DNA of 64,000 nt from Sycon ciliatum (GCF_964019385.1 NC_088654.1:18056174-18120173), one strand, 5' to 3'; shown: positions 1 to 12,309, counted from the first letter of the stretch. Notes: a model not told the origin generated them from the sequence alone. Translations and numbers: made by a program.

Positions 1-34
1 ACCAGTAGTATTCTTTTATTCCCGTAGCCATGCA

Positions 35-250
35 GAAGACGTTACTTCAGTAACGTCTGGCGCTAGCCAGGGTCCACACAGCTTTAATTTGGTGTTTGTT
101 TGTTTGTTTGTTTGTTTGTTTGTTTGTGTCACGCCTGGCGCTATCCCGTATCTGTCCCGTACCGTATCGCACAGCTGGCCATTTGCTGGCTCCCGTATCT
201 GTCCCGTACCGTACCATCAAACACAGCTGGCTACAAACAGCTGGCCACAA
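35..250 (+). repeat. Composite repeat with (TTTG)n and cccgtaccgt motifs
   Basis: agggtccacacagctttaat, (tttg)n, tcacgcctggcgctatcccg and repeated tcccgtaccgta. The same modules appear in reverse at 25250-25545 and partly at 23640-23990. Confidence 0.7.
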
Positions 251-1139
251 TATTATGTACATGTATACGACTCCATGTGTGTTGCATATGTGCTTGAAGG
301 GGACGGTTGCACTTTTTGTAGCTCCGTTTTATCTGAGTTTTCAGTCGTTCCTCTTACTAGTCTTGCCAAGGGGGTGGCTCTGGGTCCACCAGAGTTGCCC
401 CTGGCGTATTTCTGAATTTGCTGGGGTGAGGGTTCCGCGACGCGGTCGCCAAGGCAGTGTCTTTTCAGTCACGACCGTTGTCGTCCTCGTCTCTCCATTC
501 GCGGTGGTGTAGCTGACCCCCGAATGGTTTCAAACTGCGAAGCTCGGAGGAGTACAGTGGTGGCAGAGGCATGAGCTGTGAGTGGAGACGGTTGCTGGAG
601 ATGGATGGTGATGCAGGGAGAAGAGTTACGCTGCCTGACGCCGCGTGGGAAATTGTTTGAACCTGCAATTTCAGTTCGAGCGCGGTGGACTTCTAGACGA
701 TGTGTCCTCATGGCTGTTTTTCAACGCTTGGCCTATCGCTGATATCCCGGCATGGGATGTTCTTCCAGTGGAGTCCAGGTGGGACTTCGGGTGCCCACAC
801 TCCATCACCTGGTTGATTGTTTCGGAACTGCAAAAATAATTATTGTTTCCTATTTTGTGCGCATCGCTTGTCATCTCTCTTTTCTATACGTCGCACACCA
901 GATGTACTACTATCGCCGTCTTTCTCTTGCTTTCTCTCCCTGCTTGCTGTTTTTTTCTGTTTCTGTTGCCACTGTCCCTCATCATACCCATGCTTGGGTG
1001 GTGGGCGGCGTGACCCGTTAGGGTAGCTGCCAATACAGTACGACTCCCTGATGTATAGAGAGACTTTCTGGAAAGAAATAAGGAGACGAGGAGGAAATGA
1101 AATTAGAATGGATGTTAGTTGTCGAATAGGTGATAGGAT

Positions 1140-1320
1140 GCGTCAGCAAAAACATACTTTGGAAGAGAGATCCCGTCGTCTCCAAAATAGGCGTGAACGG
1201 ACGAGTCAGCGCCGGTCACAGGAAACGTCGGCAGAGTGATCCCGTCGACTCCAGAACGCGCGTGCTCGGCAGAGTCAGCGCCTTCCCAGGAAACATTTCC
1301 ATCAGTTCCCACAACATGCA
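1140..1320 (-). repeat. Short minisatellite
   Basis: About three units of ~55 bases built on gatcccgtcgactccagaac and gagtcagcgcc. The same unit occurs inverted at 24160-24265. The open frame across it is a by-product. Confidence 0.7.
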
Positions 1321-1490
1321 CGATGAGCTTCCAAGCTCTCTCGTTTTCCATCGGAAGCCTCAACAGTGATGAACACAACTATTAAGACGGCCGATAACAG
1401 AGTAGAGGGGTATTGGGTGAGAAAAATAATAATAAAAAGTCAAGATATGTGAGAGCCTGATATAGGATATACGTTAGTAACATCACTTAC

Positions 1491-1562
1491 AGCAGGATTA
1501 GGTTGCGGAGCCCATCGAAGGAGTGCGGCGTAAGCGTGCTCAGTATGTTCTCTGACATATAC
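1491..1562 (-). CDS. Gene B LRR exon
   Basis: A 72-bp phase 2-2 exon with acceptor ttgcacag and donor GCT|GTAAGT. One repeat: YMSENILSTLTPH then SFDGLRNLILL. I see no further LRR exon between this and 5687. The rest of gene B lies beyond the left edge. Confidence 0.85.
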
Positions 1563-4029
1563 CTGTGCAAGGAGCATAATATGGAAAGTTACAAGCCGCC
1601 AGGAATTTTCACGAATACAGCTGGAAACATCTCAAAGGAATGTAATGATTGTGCCTGATGCAGCTGCTGATGCAGCACATCATTTTCTTAACCCCAGGAA
1701 GGTTGTTACCACACTACAGTTGTACAGTCGTTAGTACGTGTACGACATCGTTTACAAGACAAACCTCATTTTAAGTATTCAACGTTCAAACATTTCCTGA
1801 CGCCTGAAATGCGTACATTCATGTCCGGATATAATAGTAGATCTTACCCGTCATAAGACAAACATATCGAAACCCCTGGGTTTACCTACAAGCAAGGGTA
1901 GACCTGCACCCTCAAAGAATCCTTTCTGCTTCTCCCGTGAGCATGTCGAGTCCCCACACAGGAACTATTCTCTCCCCAGGCATTTTTTGATAGTGTGGAC
2001 ATTTTAGAACATCTTGACTGTTTTTTGGACGTCTTTTGGACATTCATCCTCAGTGATTATGCGATTTGTATGGCTACTGCCGGGTGCTACTACATAGCCT
2101 ACAGTCAGAGCTGTTTGGCACTGTTCCTCATGTTGCGTCAACAGCTGCTTTTGAAGTCAGTCGACAGCACATCATGTCACTCTGGAATGAAGTCGGCTTC
2201 TTGTTCATGAGAAAAGAACTCGCACATGATGTCAGGAAGAGAGACAGCAGGGTCGATAATGAGAGAAATTTGAGCAGACGAATACAATTATACAATTATA
2301 ACCTCGATCTGGAAAAGAACTGGGTGAGATACCCGCGCTCAGTCGTTTTAGTTTTCACCTTTCCTTGTCTTGCTACGCCTAAGTATCCAGTTTCCCTAGC
2401 TCCCGTTTTCATTCTGATCATGATTCATCTGGTCAACTGACCAAATTCTCCATGCGTGGCCAAGACTCAGTGCTGAGTACTGTTCAGTGTTGGGTGTGGA
2501 AGAACTGGGGGCCAGCCTTGTGGCCTAGCCCGCTCCTACTTTCAAGTACTATGGTCTACGTCCAGTCGAGTAACTGTCTATAAATCAGTACAGTGTGCTT
2601 GTTGAAACCTAGCCTGTTCGTCCTTTGGAAGTCCGTTCTTCAGTGCCCGAAACACCTTCATCCTTTTGCGAGAACTGTGGCAATACGCCTAGTGAGAAGG
2701 CAGATTTTGCCTGTGCTTCTGGTGAAGTAAAATAAAGCTAAACAAACAAACAAAATTACTCTACCAGTACTGCAATGTGACGACAGCCTCTACTCACTAA
2801 CTTCGAAATTTTAAATTGGTGGTCGTGTTCTGGATGAAGGTGCTCCATCTGATTGTAAAAAAATTATCTTACCGTGTTGCACCTGAGTGCCGAGACAGCC
2901 ACAGAATCGACCATCATTGACGTAAATGCACAGGTTGGGCGTCCGTCTCGCAGCTTCACACAAAGTCTCGTAGCTCCGCGGCCCCTAGGCCCTAGGCTGC
3001 GGCTGACGTTATAGCCATTGATGAACGAGGAAAGTTTCAAACATCCGCACTACTTTGAGCATGTAAATAGCATCACCCAGAAGTATTTACCGCTTCACAC
3101 ACCCACACTGCCGCTGGGCATGAGTCAAACGGCCGGAATCTCCTGCTTACACTGTTACCTTACCGAGCCAAACCCAGGCGACTTCTACTTTGAAATAATT
3201 TACAACACTGTTCTTCATGACTACGTAAGGAGGACAAACACACACTCAGCAATGGCAGGCGAAAGTCCGCTCACTATTCATTTACGTTTGTTGCTCAGCC
3301 TCAGAGTAGCAATTATACTTTTCGAGCAACTGACCCAAGTGGATGAAGTCTTGAAGCGGGCTGTGCGCACTGATAGCTCCAGTAGCAAGTGCTAAAATTT
3401 CTTTCGTGAGTCAACAAAAGACGCAGGTATACATGCATGACTGAGTCTGTGTGTACCTCCATGAGGTGTGGGACTTCATCACGGACTTCAAGTAGTTCAA
3501 GACGGTTGCACCGATGTGACAGACCAGCAGCGTCTGTGATGTCAGCGTTCTACCCGTGGAAACGCTACAACGGGTCACCTTGGCCACGGAATCGTTACTC
3601 GTAACATTACCAGCCTTCAGAAGAAGTCCTGATAACACGGGAAAAGGAAAGTGTGAAGTACTGTTGACGCGCATGGGACACGCACGCAGCGTCAGAAATT
3701 CGGCGCGGAAAATCAATCACTATGACTATCAATGCAGAAATAAAGAGCCAGAATGGGTGTACTGCTAGTGAGAGTCTGTGTATTGCACTTGTCCGAGCGC
3801 CATGAAGGCCTGCAAACTCACCCCACGACCCGCTACTTTGTCGTCATGTGCCCATCACCTACTGCCGTTGACGAGCTGGGAGGTCATGTGGCATTCGCCC
3901 AGTATGTCAGTGTTATCGTCGTCAGAGCTGTGTCGATGGTACAATAGCGCTGGTAGAAACAGTTGGTCGTATGGTATTGCGTCCGCCGGATTGTCCCTTG
4001 CCTCGTCTTGTCCCTTTTCTTGCTCTGAC
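1563..4029. other. Gene B intron, mostly no recognisable features
   Basis: About 2.5 kb. A 125-codon plus-strand frame (3018-3395) has no recognisable motif and is probably chance. A minus-strand stretch before a GTAAG at 2868 has several Cys but no domain I can name. No further LRR exon was found. Confidence 0.4.
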
Positions 4030-4573
4030 GCTAAGGCCACCCTTTGTTAATTCATTGTTTAACGTCCTTTTTTTCGCGAAAAGGTACGCGGGAGGGCGGA
4101 AAAAAAACAAAAGCCCATTCCAAAAACTGGAAACCCCAATCAAACATTTTGACCAGTAAAGCATGTGATATATACAATATATCTGGGTCTAACGGCACTT
4201 GCAGGCATAGAACAACACTCTTTGATGGTACATTGGAGCACATGCCTGATGAATCCAACAAAACAGGTACATAGCATGGAGTTAGCATGTCATGAATTCA
4301 TTACATCTGGATTTTTACTAGGACACACACCGTATGATATTTAAAAGCCAACAAAAAAAGAAAAAGAACACAAGACAAAGGCATGCCCGGGAGGCAAGAT
4401 TATAACTTATAAGTTTAAGGTCATGATCGGCACACCGTGAAACTACACAATCATGTATTTACAACTTCGCATATTATTGGTACTACTACTTTCTTGTTTT
4501 TTTTTCCGGTCGGAGGCAAAAAGGTACGCGGGCGCGGACGTTAAACAACGAAAAAAGAAAGGGTGGCCTAACG
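4030..4573. mobile_element. Probable MITE or inverted repeat pair
   Basis: ctaaggccaccctttgttaa ... tgtttaacgtcc at 4031-4072 is mirrored by ggacgttaaacaacg ... gggtggcctaac at 4537-4573. The interior holds no coding sequence that I recognise. Confidence 0.5.
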
Positions 4574-4921
4574 GCGCACGTATGATATTATTCCAGGGTG
4601 CGACAGAGTTCTCGGCCATTGAAGAAAATGTTGAGTCGCCTCCACAAATACTCTGCGCTCTTTAGCCGACTAGACCCTACTGCACACAACCATCATCACG
4701 GTGAGGACAGTTCCGTAGACGATATTGATAATTCCTTCAGATAGCTGTTTCGCTAATGCATAGCTCATCAGTGAAGGTAGATGTAGAATGATTAGAAATA
4801 TCGACCAAACTTCTATTACAATTATAGGGTTTTCCACATGCAAAAAGTGAAACTTGCAAAACTGCAAAACTGGCTAGCAGCTGAGCACTGTCTGTTGATC
4901 AGATCGTCAGTATTTCGATAA

Positions 4922-5218
4922 GTGCATGCAGAGATGTGGTGCTACCGACATCTGCTCAGAGTATCCTGGATGGAGAAGCGCACAACTGGACGTATCCTGG
5001 TGGAGTTGGGAGTACAGAGACAGCTGCTAGCCAGGGTCAAGATACGCAAACTGACCTATTTCGGGCACACATGCCGCCCATCTGGCTGCGAGCTTGTACG
5101 TGACTTGATGTTTGGTGTCGTGGATGGTAAGAGAAAGCGTGGTCGTCCGAAGATTTCCTTTCCTGACAATATTATCGTTTCGTGGACTGGTATGACTATG
5201 CAAGAGAATGGCCAGTAG
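4922..5218 (+). pseudogene. LINE C-terminal fragment
   Basis: About 98 codons resembling the end of LINE RT proteins: EMWCYRHLLRVSWMEK, KIRKLTYFGHTCRPSG, VVDGKRKRGRPKISFPDNI. The 'WCYRR.L..SW', 'L.YFGH' and 'GKR.RGRP' patterns are common to many LINE ORF2 tails. A relic lying in an intron of gene B. Confidence 0.7.
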
Positions 5219-5686
5219 GCATCTGACAGAGATGGTTGTCAGTCACACTGTGCATCTATTGCTCACACAGCTGCATAATGCCGTTTAGTGTTTTATTTTT
5301 ATAATTATTTTACTATTATTATTTTTTCGGTAATGCAGATGATGATGATGATGCCCGGTATCTCATCCGAAAAAAGGCGATTAGGCCGATCACACATACA
5401 TGTACGTACCATCCAAAGCCCTGGATCCCTCGCCCGCGCACACACACAGACGCACACGCCCGCAGGCACATTGATTGACACACATACTGGCGCACCGTGT
5501 CACACTGGCCACGTGCTGTCCACGTCTGCCGCGACTCTCTCCGCAATCGTGAAGCTGATCGCCCCATGACCTGAGTTAGCACTCTAACTACCACTAACCT
5601 TCAGCACTTTCATGTTCAATTTGATAGTGAGCACAAGTTACGCATACGAGATTTACACCGCCCATCAATGCCAGCCAGCTACTTAC

Positions 5687-5758
5687 AATATCTGAAGGGA
5701 AGAGAACGCAGAGAAATTTCCATCTGGGATTGATTGGATCCGATTCCATCGCAGGTCC
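5687..5758 (-). CDS. Gene B LRR exon 1
   Basis: A 72-bp phase 2-2 exon with acceptor tatgcttag and donor ATT|GTAAGT. It encodes DLRWNRIQSIPDG then NFSAFSSLQIL, a canonical first LRR after an N-cap. Same exon size and phase as the repeats of gene A. Confidence 0.87.
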
Positions 5759-6256
5759 CTAAGCATAAAACATAATACACAGCAGCGGGAATGACGTTTC
5801 GCAAACATGATGTAGATTTGCTATACCTACTTGTAAAAGTACACAGCCCAAACTCTCGCTGCTACAATGGGATTAAAACAGTAAGAATATTGTCCAATGA
5901 TCACCTTGTAGATGAAACAGAACAGAATTCTTGACCTTCTTCTTCGTGTTGTAAGTAGCACTGACCTTGGGCATTGAGCAGTCTTTTGGACAGCCTGCAA
6001 CCTTTCTGTTCTAAGATCAAACCTGTTACCACACCTGTACTGCTAGGAATCTTAAACTGCTGCTTTCCAGTGTCGGACGCGTTGGATTGATCGATCCGAA
6101 TTCGAACCAGGACTGACTGAGGGGCTGGAGGGCCGGCCCACCTCCTGAGACTAAGTAATTGAAATAGAAGGTACACATCCACTCATGAAATATAGGCCGC
6201 AAACCAGCTAATGTAAACAAGGGTATATTCAGCACGGCAAAGTTACTGGTACCTAC

Positions 6257-6471
6257 ATATAAGGGATGATGGCCTCTCTGCTGCTGCCGTTAATGACCAC
6301 TGTTGGTACGTACTGCAGAGCACTCTGAGCAGGACAGAGGACATACGTGATGTTGCAGTGGCATAGGTTCGCGCACGGCTCCTTCCAGGCATGTGTGATG
6401 GAGATGGTGACGAAACTACCGTAACACAATATGACCACCAGAACCGATACAGTCTTGTGTGAGCCCTCCAT
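6257..6471 (-). CDS. Gene B first exon: signal peptide and LRR N-terminal cap
   Basis: The ATG at 6471 opens MEGSHK followed by a hydrophobic core (TVSVLVVILCYGSFV), a typical signal peptide. It continues into EPCANLCHCNITYVLCP, matching the C-x3-C-x-C-x6-C spacing of LRRNT caps, then ALQYVPTVV. An in-frame ATG nine codons upstream is also possible, but the inner one is adjacent to the hydrophobic core. The donor TATAT|GTAGGT leaves phase 2, joining the LRR exon at 5758 to give IIPYMDLRWNRIQSIP. This starts a secreted or membrane LRR protein, probably a paralogue of gene A. Confidence 0.85.
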
Positions 6472-8931
6472 CAGATTAGTGCACAGAGAGTGCTGCACGT
6501 GAGACGTTAAGGTTTTCGAACATACAGTCTCTCACGGTGAAAGAGTTCCAAACACGCCGTTGGGTAAAATCAATCAGCACACCGGTCTTGCTCGAATGCA
6601 CTGCGACCTAGTGCGAGAATTAATCAGAGATTGCAGTTCGACACGCACCAACAGTTGCTTTGCAGGCAAAAAGATAATTTCACTTGCTGACTGGTCACAA
6701 TATGCTTCTCCTCTTCATCTACGAGCCAGATAGATGGACAGAAAGCAGTGATCCCCGAGTTGCACGTTCTCTTATGTCTGGCTTATCACTGGCGGCACAC
6801 GCGTTCACTTGTCCTGGGACCTTTTATTTGCTCTAGCGATAAACCGATAGGTGTGATCAGGAGGCGTATAGCCTCTGGCAAATTTTGTTAAAAGGATGGT
6901 TATGTTACCCGGTAAGATGTCCTTTGACACGTAGCCAACACTTAGTTCTACAAGTGGCGGCACCAAAGCTTTAGAAGCTACTAATCAACATAATTCGATA
7001 CAGTTGAAAGGTGTTCGCTTCGTCGATAATGGCTTGAAGCTGCCTGTGTGTTCCGGTTGGCATGTGCACAGCAGATTTGATTTTGTTCCTTCCTCTGCCC
7101 CCATGCAGACCTTGGTGCACTGCTGTCGCAAACCTGGCAGCTTTCCGGAGTTCTCCCTGTCAGCACAGGGTGCACCCTGAGCAGGCAAATACTCATAGTA
7201 GAGAGGTTTCAAAAGACGCGCAATTTCACGTCATGTTTGGTGTAAAACTCCACATTTCGACGTGGGCTGCAGGTCACTCGCGTTGTTTTTCGCCGTGCGA
7301 GCCAAACAGCGCGAGCTGAACTTTCGCGTCGCGTCGGAAATAACGTGCATCTTGACCTCTCTATTGAGCTACTTCGAAGTACGCAGATATCTAAAAACAG
7401 TAGAATGCATATGAGCCCAGATACAAATCAGCATGTTTGACCAGCAGCAAAAATGGTGTTCAATCGAGATAGTGGTAATAGGGGTGACTGCGTTGCATCC
7501 TTCCTTGATGACAGATTATGAGTGCTGTACGTGCGTGTGTGGTGGTGTGATTGAACGTGTGATCGCGAGTATGTGTGCGTGTGTTTGTGAGCGTGCGTGC
7601 GTGCGTGTGTGAGTGTGAAACGTGATAAGAGTACAAGTACGTTCGAAATCTGACCAAAACGTGCTTCCCCGGTGGGACAGCAAAGAAAACGTTGTATCCG
7701 AGGCACTTCTCATCCCAACATATAGCTATGTGGACGTACATGCACCTCATTGGGACACAATACACTTGTTCCCAGGACAACGTTCATACTAAGGAAATGT
7801 ACGTCTTTTCAGAGGGAGCTCGCACGTAGCAGCAGGTAATATTCGGTGTATGCCAAAGTCCTGATAACAATGTCACATCGTGTACATTTCAACCAACAGC
7901 CAACCACGCGGCAAACAGCACCGTAGAACCAGAGGATGGCTGCCGGAGCTGTACACTATAAGCAGGTTACAGTACCAAGCACGTTCAGCACACTGCATGC
8001 AACCATTATTATTATGTGAATATGACAACGGAAATGTCACAGTTCCTACTTGACGAACACCTACATCACTTCGTGTTCGGGTCGAATCATGCGGACCAAC
8101 ATGCAGGCAACTAGGGACGCACGCACAACATGAATCGTGGCAGTGGAGGTGAGGTTTAGGGAGCTCCGCCGATCTGGGGTCTCGTTTTCATGACCACCGA
8201 AACGCAGCAAGAGAGGATCGGTAAAGTACGCACCAACTTTATACGAGCAACACAACTCAGCATCACACCAGCAAGAGGGTAAGAAAAAGGTGATTGCGAA
8301 TAAGTGAAAAAAACAGCGGCGGGGAAGGTGAAAGATATGCATAAGAATTGCATGAGTAGTGTGTGGTGAGGAGTAAGGTGCAAAGTGATGGGGTATTACA
8401 GCAAGATGTTTGATGTTGCACATACATGCATGTACAATCGTGTACATGTACATTCTACAGGGATAGTGACTAAAGAGAGCGCGAACAGGGGAAACCTGTT
8501 ACGGAGAAAGGCGGTAATTTCAATAGCCAAACCTAACGCGTTTAGGGAGGGTGGTCTGTGCTGCAGGATGATGCGGTGTCGTGAAATTCGAAACTTTAGA
8601 AAAGGTCTAATGTTCGAAGGACGAGCGAGTCCAGGTCGGCTGACGGCAACACGCTTCACCATCACAATGCATGAAAAGTTATGTTGCCGAAACTGACAGC
8701 AGATGATACCAGGTAAAAGTCTAATTCAGAATGTGTGTGCTACTCTATAATGTAAAACAGACAGCGTGATTCTCCTGTAGAAAGCTAGAACTGTCATACT
8801 CGGAGCCCAGCTCTATGATTTCAATGCATAATGGCTTAGAATGAAGTGCAATGTCGTGCAAAATAGACAGGAATGTGCCTGCAGCAACAGAAGAGAACGC
8901 TTTGGCATGCATTGATGCACATTGAATTAGC
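6472..8931. other. Intergenic space between gene A stop and gene B start
   Basis: Holds the 3' UTR of gene A and the promoter region of gene B (both minus strand). An AATAAA on the minus strand lies at 6823-6828, far from the gene A stop; no closer one was seen. Apart from the TG microsatellite I recognise nothing. The ~130-codon frame at 8061-8453 has no domain. Confidence 0.5.
7536..7616 (+). repeat. Interrupted (TG)n microsatellite
   Basis: Runs of gtgt and gcgtgcgt with interruptions, in the space between genes A and B. Confidence 0.85.
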
Positions 8932-9577
8932 TCATAACAGCTCCGCATGGCTGGCAGCTACATCACTCGTCTCTTTGAGAGTATAGCACGCACTCTCACT
9001 TTGCTCGGAAAGAATGACCTGAGTGTGTAAACCACCACCCGCTTCTCCACCATCGCTGGCATCACTTCTTGACGCTTGTTCCACGTGCGCACTGCTCTCC
9101 CTGCGAAGGCTCTTTATCGCTGCAGCTGCATTGCGTCCTTCACGTAGCTGGACGGGGGCTGCCTGGCTGGATTTGGAGCTCGCATGGGAGGCAATAGAGA
9201 CATGACTGAGGACGGACATGATCGAATTTCTCCAGGCAGAACGCACCTCGGCATCACGTGACACGTGCACAAAGATTCCCAGCCCCTGGAGAGTGTTGGT
9301 GATGGCAAAGATGTACTGAAGAGCGAGGTGATCATAGACGGCTACCAGGGCACCAAACAGCCAGGAAACACCTAGGAGAATCGACAGAAATACAACTACA
9401 CGCAGCAAATATTGCACGCCAGATGTGTGTTTGGTGGTGATGGCGGATGCAACATTGGAGCCACGTTCATGCAACGAGACCACAACTCGCACCAACACCA
9501 CGATATTGAACACAAGTGAGACGCACATGGGAGCTATGAAGGACCCGTAGAACACTGCGTCTTTCGTGATCCAGCAA
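8932..9577 (-). CDS. Gene A last exon: TM5-TM7 and cytoplasmic tail of adhesion GPCR
   Basis: Terminal exon with 214 codons and a stop. It opens after the acceptor tttctgcag in phase 2, completing a Tyr codon to give YCWITKDAVFYG, the usual end of extracellular loop 2 in adhesion GPCRs. Hydrophobic TM5 (around FIAPMCVSLVFNIVVLV), TM6 (LLRVVVFLSILLGVSWLFGA) and TM7 (YIFAITNTLQGLGIFVHV) follow. The GVSWLFG and NTLQG motifs are typical of the family. The remaining ~100 residues form a Ser/Ala/Glu-rich intracellular tail ending in AELL, with no domain I recognise. The receptor would sit in the plasma membrane and signal through G proteins; the ligand is unknown. The family assignment is firm. Confidence 0.93.
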
Positions 9578-9659
9578 CTGCAGAAACCAATCCACATGCA
9601 CCAACAAGTTGGGCAGTATTAAGGCATGAATGGTCGTCTGACTTGGATATGATTTTTTA

Positions 9660-9850
9660 GAAAAGAAAAAGGATCAAGGAACCACAAGTTACGCTCTAAT
9701 TTCCACTAACACCACCAGTTATTAAACAATCAGCTCATGCGCTAAAATTGCAAGATACTGACCGACGGTACTGACGTTCTACAACTAACAGGCTAATAGC
9801 TCTAGCACATCTTGGATGCGCACTCCAACAACTCTATAAATTTACCCTTG
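9660..9850. repeat. Single arm of the 55-kb foldback family
   Basis: Shares taatttccactaacaccacc, aatcagctcatgcg and cacatcttggatgcgcactc with the left arm at 55.1-55.3 kb. It lies in the intron before the last exon of gene A. Confidence 0.65.
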
Positions 9851-10165
9851 GCTCTCCAGCCGAGTCCATTATGATTTTATCTATTTATTTATTACATCTC
9901 AAGACTCAGTGGAAACACCGGCCAATGTGAAGATAGTGGGCCATAGCCAACCACGGCGATAAAGACAAGACGGGGTTAGCAGGCAAAAGGAAAGAGTGGC
10001 AAAAGCAACACTTAGGAACCCTGCCCTACTCCGAAGATAAAAAGCGGGTGCTTCGGACAAATCTTCATGACTACCTGGGTAACTTATTGTGTACTAGTAC
10101 GTTGCAGTGAGAACAGATTGATGATGAGCGAGATTGTAAAATCAACCAACACTGGATATTCTTAC

Positions 10166-10235
10166 TATTTGCTGTTGCCGTGGGCACGAAGCCTTGTGAT
10201 CCCTCCTGCCATTCCAACTATGAACAGGGGAAGCC
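10166..10235 (-). CDS. Gene A exon: TM4 of adhesion GPCR
   Basis: A 70-bp exon between acceptor ttttgacag and donor GTAAGAA. Joined to its neighbours it reads GLPLFIVGMAGGITR, the family-typical TM4 (G-LP-hydrophobic-G pattern), then LRAHGNSKY leading into the next exon's CW. Its phases (two bases in, two bases out) match the flanking exons exactly. It is too short to appear as a long ORF and was found by following the reading phase. Confidence 0.9.
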
Positions 10236-10379
10236 CTGTCAAAATCGCACAAGCACAGATTAGAGAGGAGGTATTAATGTTGTGCAGATAAAGTCAACGG
10301 CTTGGTGTTTAGAAGACACTAGTGTCAAGGTGAATGATGCAAGAAAACCATGATAATCGCGCAGTAAAAAAAAGAGTTA

Positions 10380-10440
10380 AATTATCTTATCCGTTCCCGA
10401 AGGGAACTCACGACGGCCGCTGACACCCGTTAAACCCTAT
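10380..10440 (-). mobile_element. SINE S1 3' fragment
   Basis: Contains cgaagggaactcacgacggccgctgacaccc, the reverse of the S1 3' end. Only ~60 bases remain, in the intron before the TM2-TM3 exon. Confidence 0.6.
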
Positions 10441-10518
10441 TGCTTATTGCGCAGTAGTGTGGACTAATACGTGAAGTAGTGACTCAGTGAAAGTATCCTG
10501 TGGGTCATATCGTCTTAC

Positions 10519-10781
10519 CGAACGTCAATAGAAGGAGGATCCTTGTGGTGACGTCACTCAGCCCACCGAACACATCCACCAGTTGTTTGTAGAGCATGAC
10601 GGCTTCCAAGGAAGTCAGTGCAAACATCAGCAGGAAGAGAAAGTGAAGAAACAGTGCGACAAACGTGCAAGCTGCCTGGTTGGATGTAGCCGTGATGCCA
10701 AACACGAAGAATGCAATCGCCAGCAGCAAATCGGTGCACAGCAAGAACACTATCCGGTTGTGTCGTCTTGCCCTCATTGTC
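10519..10781 (-). CDS. Gene A exon: intracellular loop 1, TM2 and TM3
   Basis: A 263-bp exon. The start is set by acceptor cttcttcag, so the first codon completes AG|G (Arg) after TM1 and reads RTMRARRHNRIVFLLC. TM2 is followed by NQAAC and then TM3 (FVALFLHFLFLLMFALTSLEA) ending VMLYKQLVDVF. The conserved TM3 Cys, the LHF motif and the E-x-x-x-LY motif of adhesion GPCRs are all visible. Upstream in-frame residues that look hydrophobic are the polypyrimidine tract of the intron, not protein. The donor is CG|GTAAG. Confidence 0.93.
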
Positions 10782-11198
10782 CTGAAGAAGCCAAAGAGAG
10801 TGAGGGAAATACGAGAACCCAAAACGTGGTCGGCAAAACATGAAAATATGATAATGAAGACAGATCAAGAGAAGCAAGCAGATTAATGGTTTGGGGAATA
10901 CATGTCACAACAAGAATACTACACGGAGAACGTTAGTAGGAACAAGATCTATCGCTGTTCCCATCACTTCAATGAGATGTACGCGTACATTTCCAAAGCG
11001 GACAATATCGGCAAATGGCCGGCGAAGTCCTCTGTTCACAAAGTGCAGAGTGATTCAAAGGAGAAAGACGAAAGGAGGCCAGTTGAGATTCGCCGTGACG
11101 CAGAGTGTCACATATCATACATGTACATGTAGTGCATACTTCAAATTACTTCCACACACAATCACCATCGCCAGTTGGAAACTAATACATTCACAAAC

Positions 11199-11311
11199 CT
11201 GAAACTCGCAATTGTGACCATGGCAGCGGATAACGCGATTGCAGACAGGGCGCAGCCCATGTAGGTGATGATGCTTAGAGCCTTGTTGGGTGTGCTAATG
11301 GCATCGCGAGA
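11199..11311 (-). CDS. Gene A exon: TM1 of adhesion GPCR
   Basis: A 113-bp exon from acceptor cgtcgtctag to donor CAG|GTTTGTG. It encodes SRDAISTPNK and then TM1, ALSIITYMGCALSAIALSAA, the ALSIIxYxGCxLS signature of the family. It begins in phase 0 directly after the GPS exon, leaving the usual short linker between the GPS and TM1. The donor is less canonical than its neighbours, but the frame join to the next exon gives the expected FRTMRARR. Confidence 0.92.
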
Positions 11312-12061
11312 CTAGACGACGTATGGCAAACAGAAAACAAACATTGAACAGGTTAGGTGACAAGAAAAATAATGGTGTGCTTAGCAGTCTAGCTGCCCGA
11401 CTTTCCAGAATTTGTAGCTCAACCGTTTTTCTTAACATACCGTGATAAGTAGCATAAGTTCAGATTTACCCCAATTTAAAGGGGAAGTTAAGCCTAAATC
11501 AAATTTTCACCAGTTGTAGTCTTCGGGGTCATGAGTCGATTGGTCTTGGTCCGAGGAATCTGAGACGCTCCCTTCCTCCTTTATTCCCAATCGAACTGGC
11601 GCACTTCCACCAAAACTGGGTGACTGCGCCCTACTAGATGGTGGTTTGTATGCAAAATGTGCCTAAAAGCGCAAAATCATTCTGATGAAAGTCCATATGA
11701 CCGCGATTGACCCATATGTTGTAGTCTTTTGGACTCTGAGTCGACTGGCTTTGGTCCGAAAAGCCTGCTTAGAAGTGGAAAGATTTTCCAGCCGTACTGC
11801 AATCAACAACTAATTGGGAACTCGTGGGCTTGCACAAGGGAAACATAGATTTCGCGAGTTGGATTTTCGGACTTTGACAACTTTGTGCAGAATGTGATCT
11901 ACTCACATCCCATCGCTTTAGGAGTTGCATCTGCTCCTTGATCCTTGAGGGTGGTGGCATTCCTACGAATCAGGAAAAATTCGGTGTAGCCGTGTGTCCA
12001 CGGAAAGCTTGAAATTTCATTACAATAATTATTTTATGGTACAGAAAAAAAAGACTATTCA

Positions 12062-12309
12062 GGCTGCGTTCCTTCTTAGCTACCTGGTAGAGTAGAGTGA
12101 TTCTACCGAGAGAGGTAGAAGGTAGAGGTAAGTGCACGAAAGTTGTACTACCGGATTTAGTAGCTTTTCACGATCTGTACGTGAAATGTTTTCTTCTCTA
12201 TGGAATTGTGTACAACTGGACATTCCGTACCTTTACCAGCTTCAAACCTGGCATAGCCGGTAGAGAAAGGTAGAATCTACTTTTTTGAGTAGAGAAAAAG
12301 GAACGCATC
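12062..12309. mobile_element. Probable MITE
   Basis: Inverted ends gctgcgttccttcttagctac and gatgcgttcctttttctctac (right end read in reverse). Internal gtagagaaaggtagaatcta motifs recur. In the intron between the GPS and TM1 exons. Confidence 0.6.

Noticed and set aside
1115..1378. 87-codon minus-strand frame with GVDGITLP-type repeats
   Set aside because: It is an open frame through a minisatellite; no splice or homology support.
3018..3395. 125-codon plus-strand frame
   Set aside because: No motif, signal peptide or splice context; length is within chance for this much sequence.
8061..8453. 130-codon minus-strand frame
   Set aside because: No recognisable domain and no splice sites fitting gene A or B.
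10505..10822. In-frame upstream extension of the TM2-TM3 exon (ISLTLFGFF)
   Set aside because: It is the pyrimidine tract before the acceptor; splicing at 10781 gives the expected TM1-loop-TM2 join.
11769..11960. Possible exon with PPPSRIKEQMQLLKRW between GPS and TM1
   Set aside because: Has splice-like borders, but its only open frame does not fit the phase 0 GPS-TM1 junction, and the direct join matches the family.
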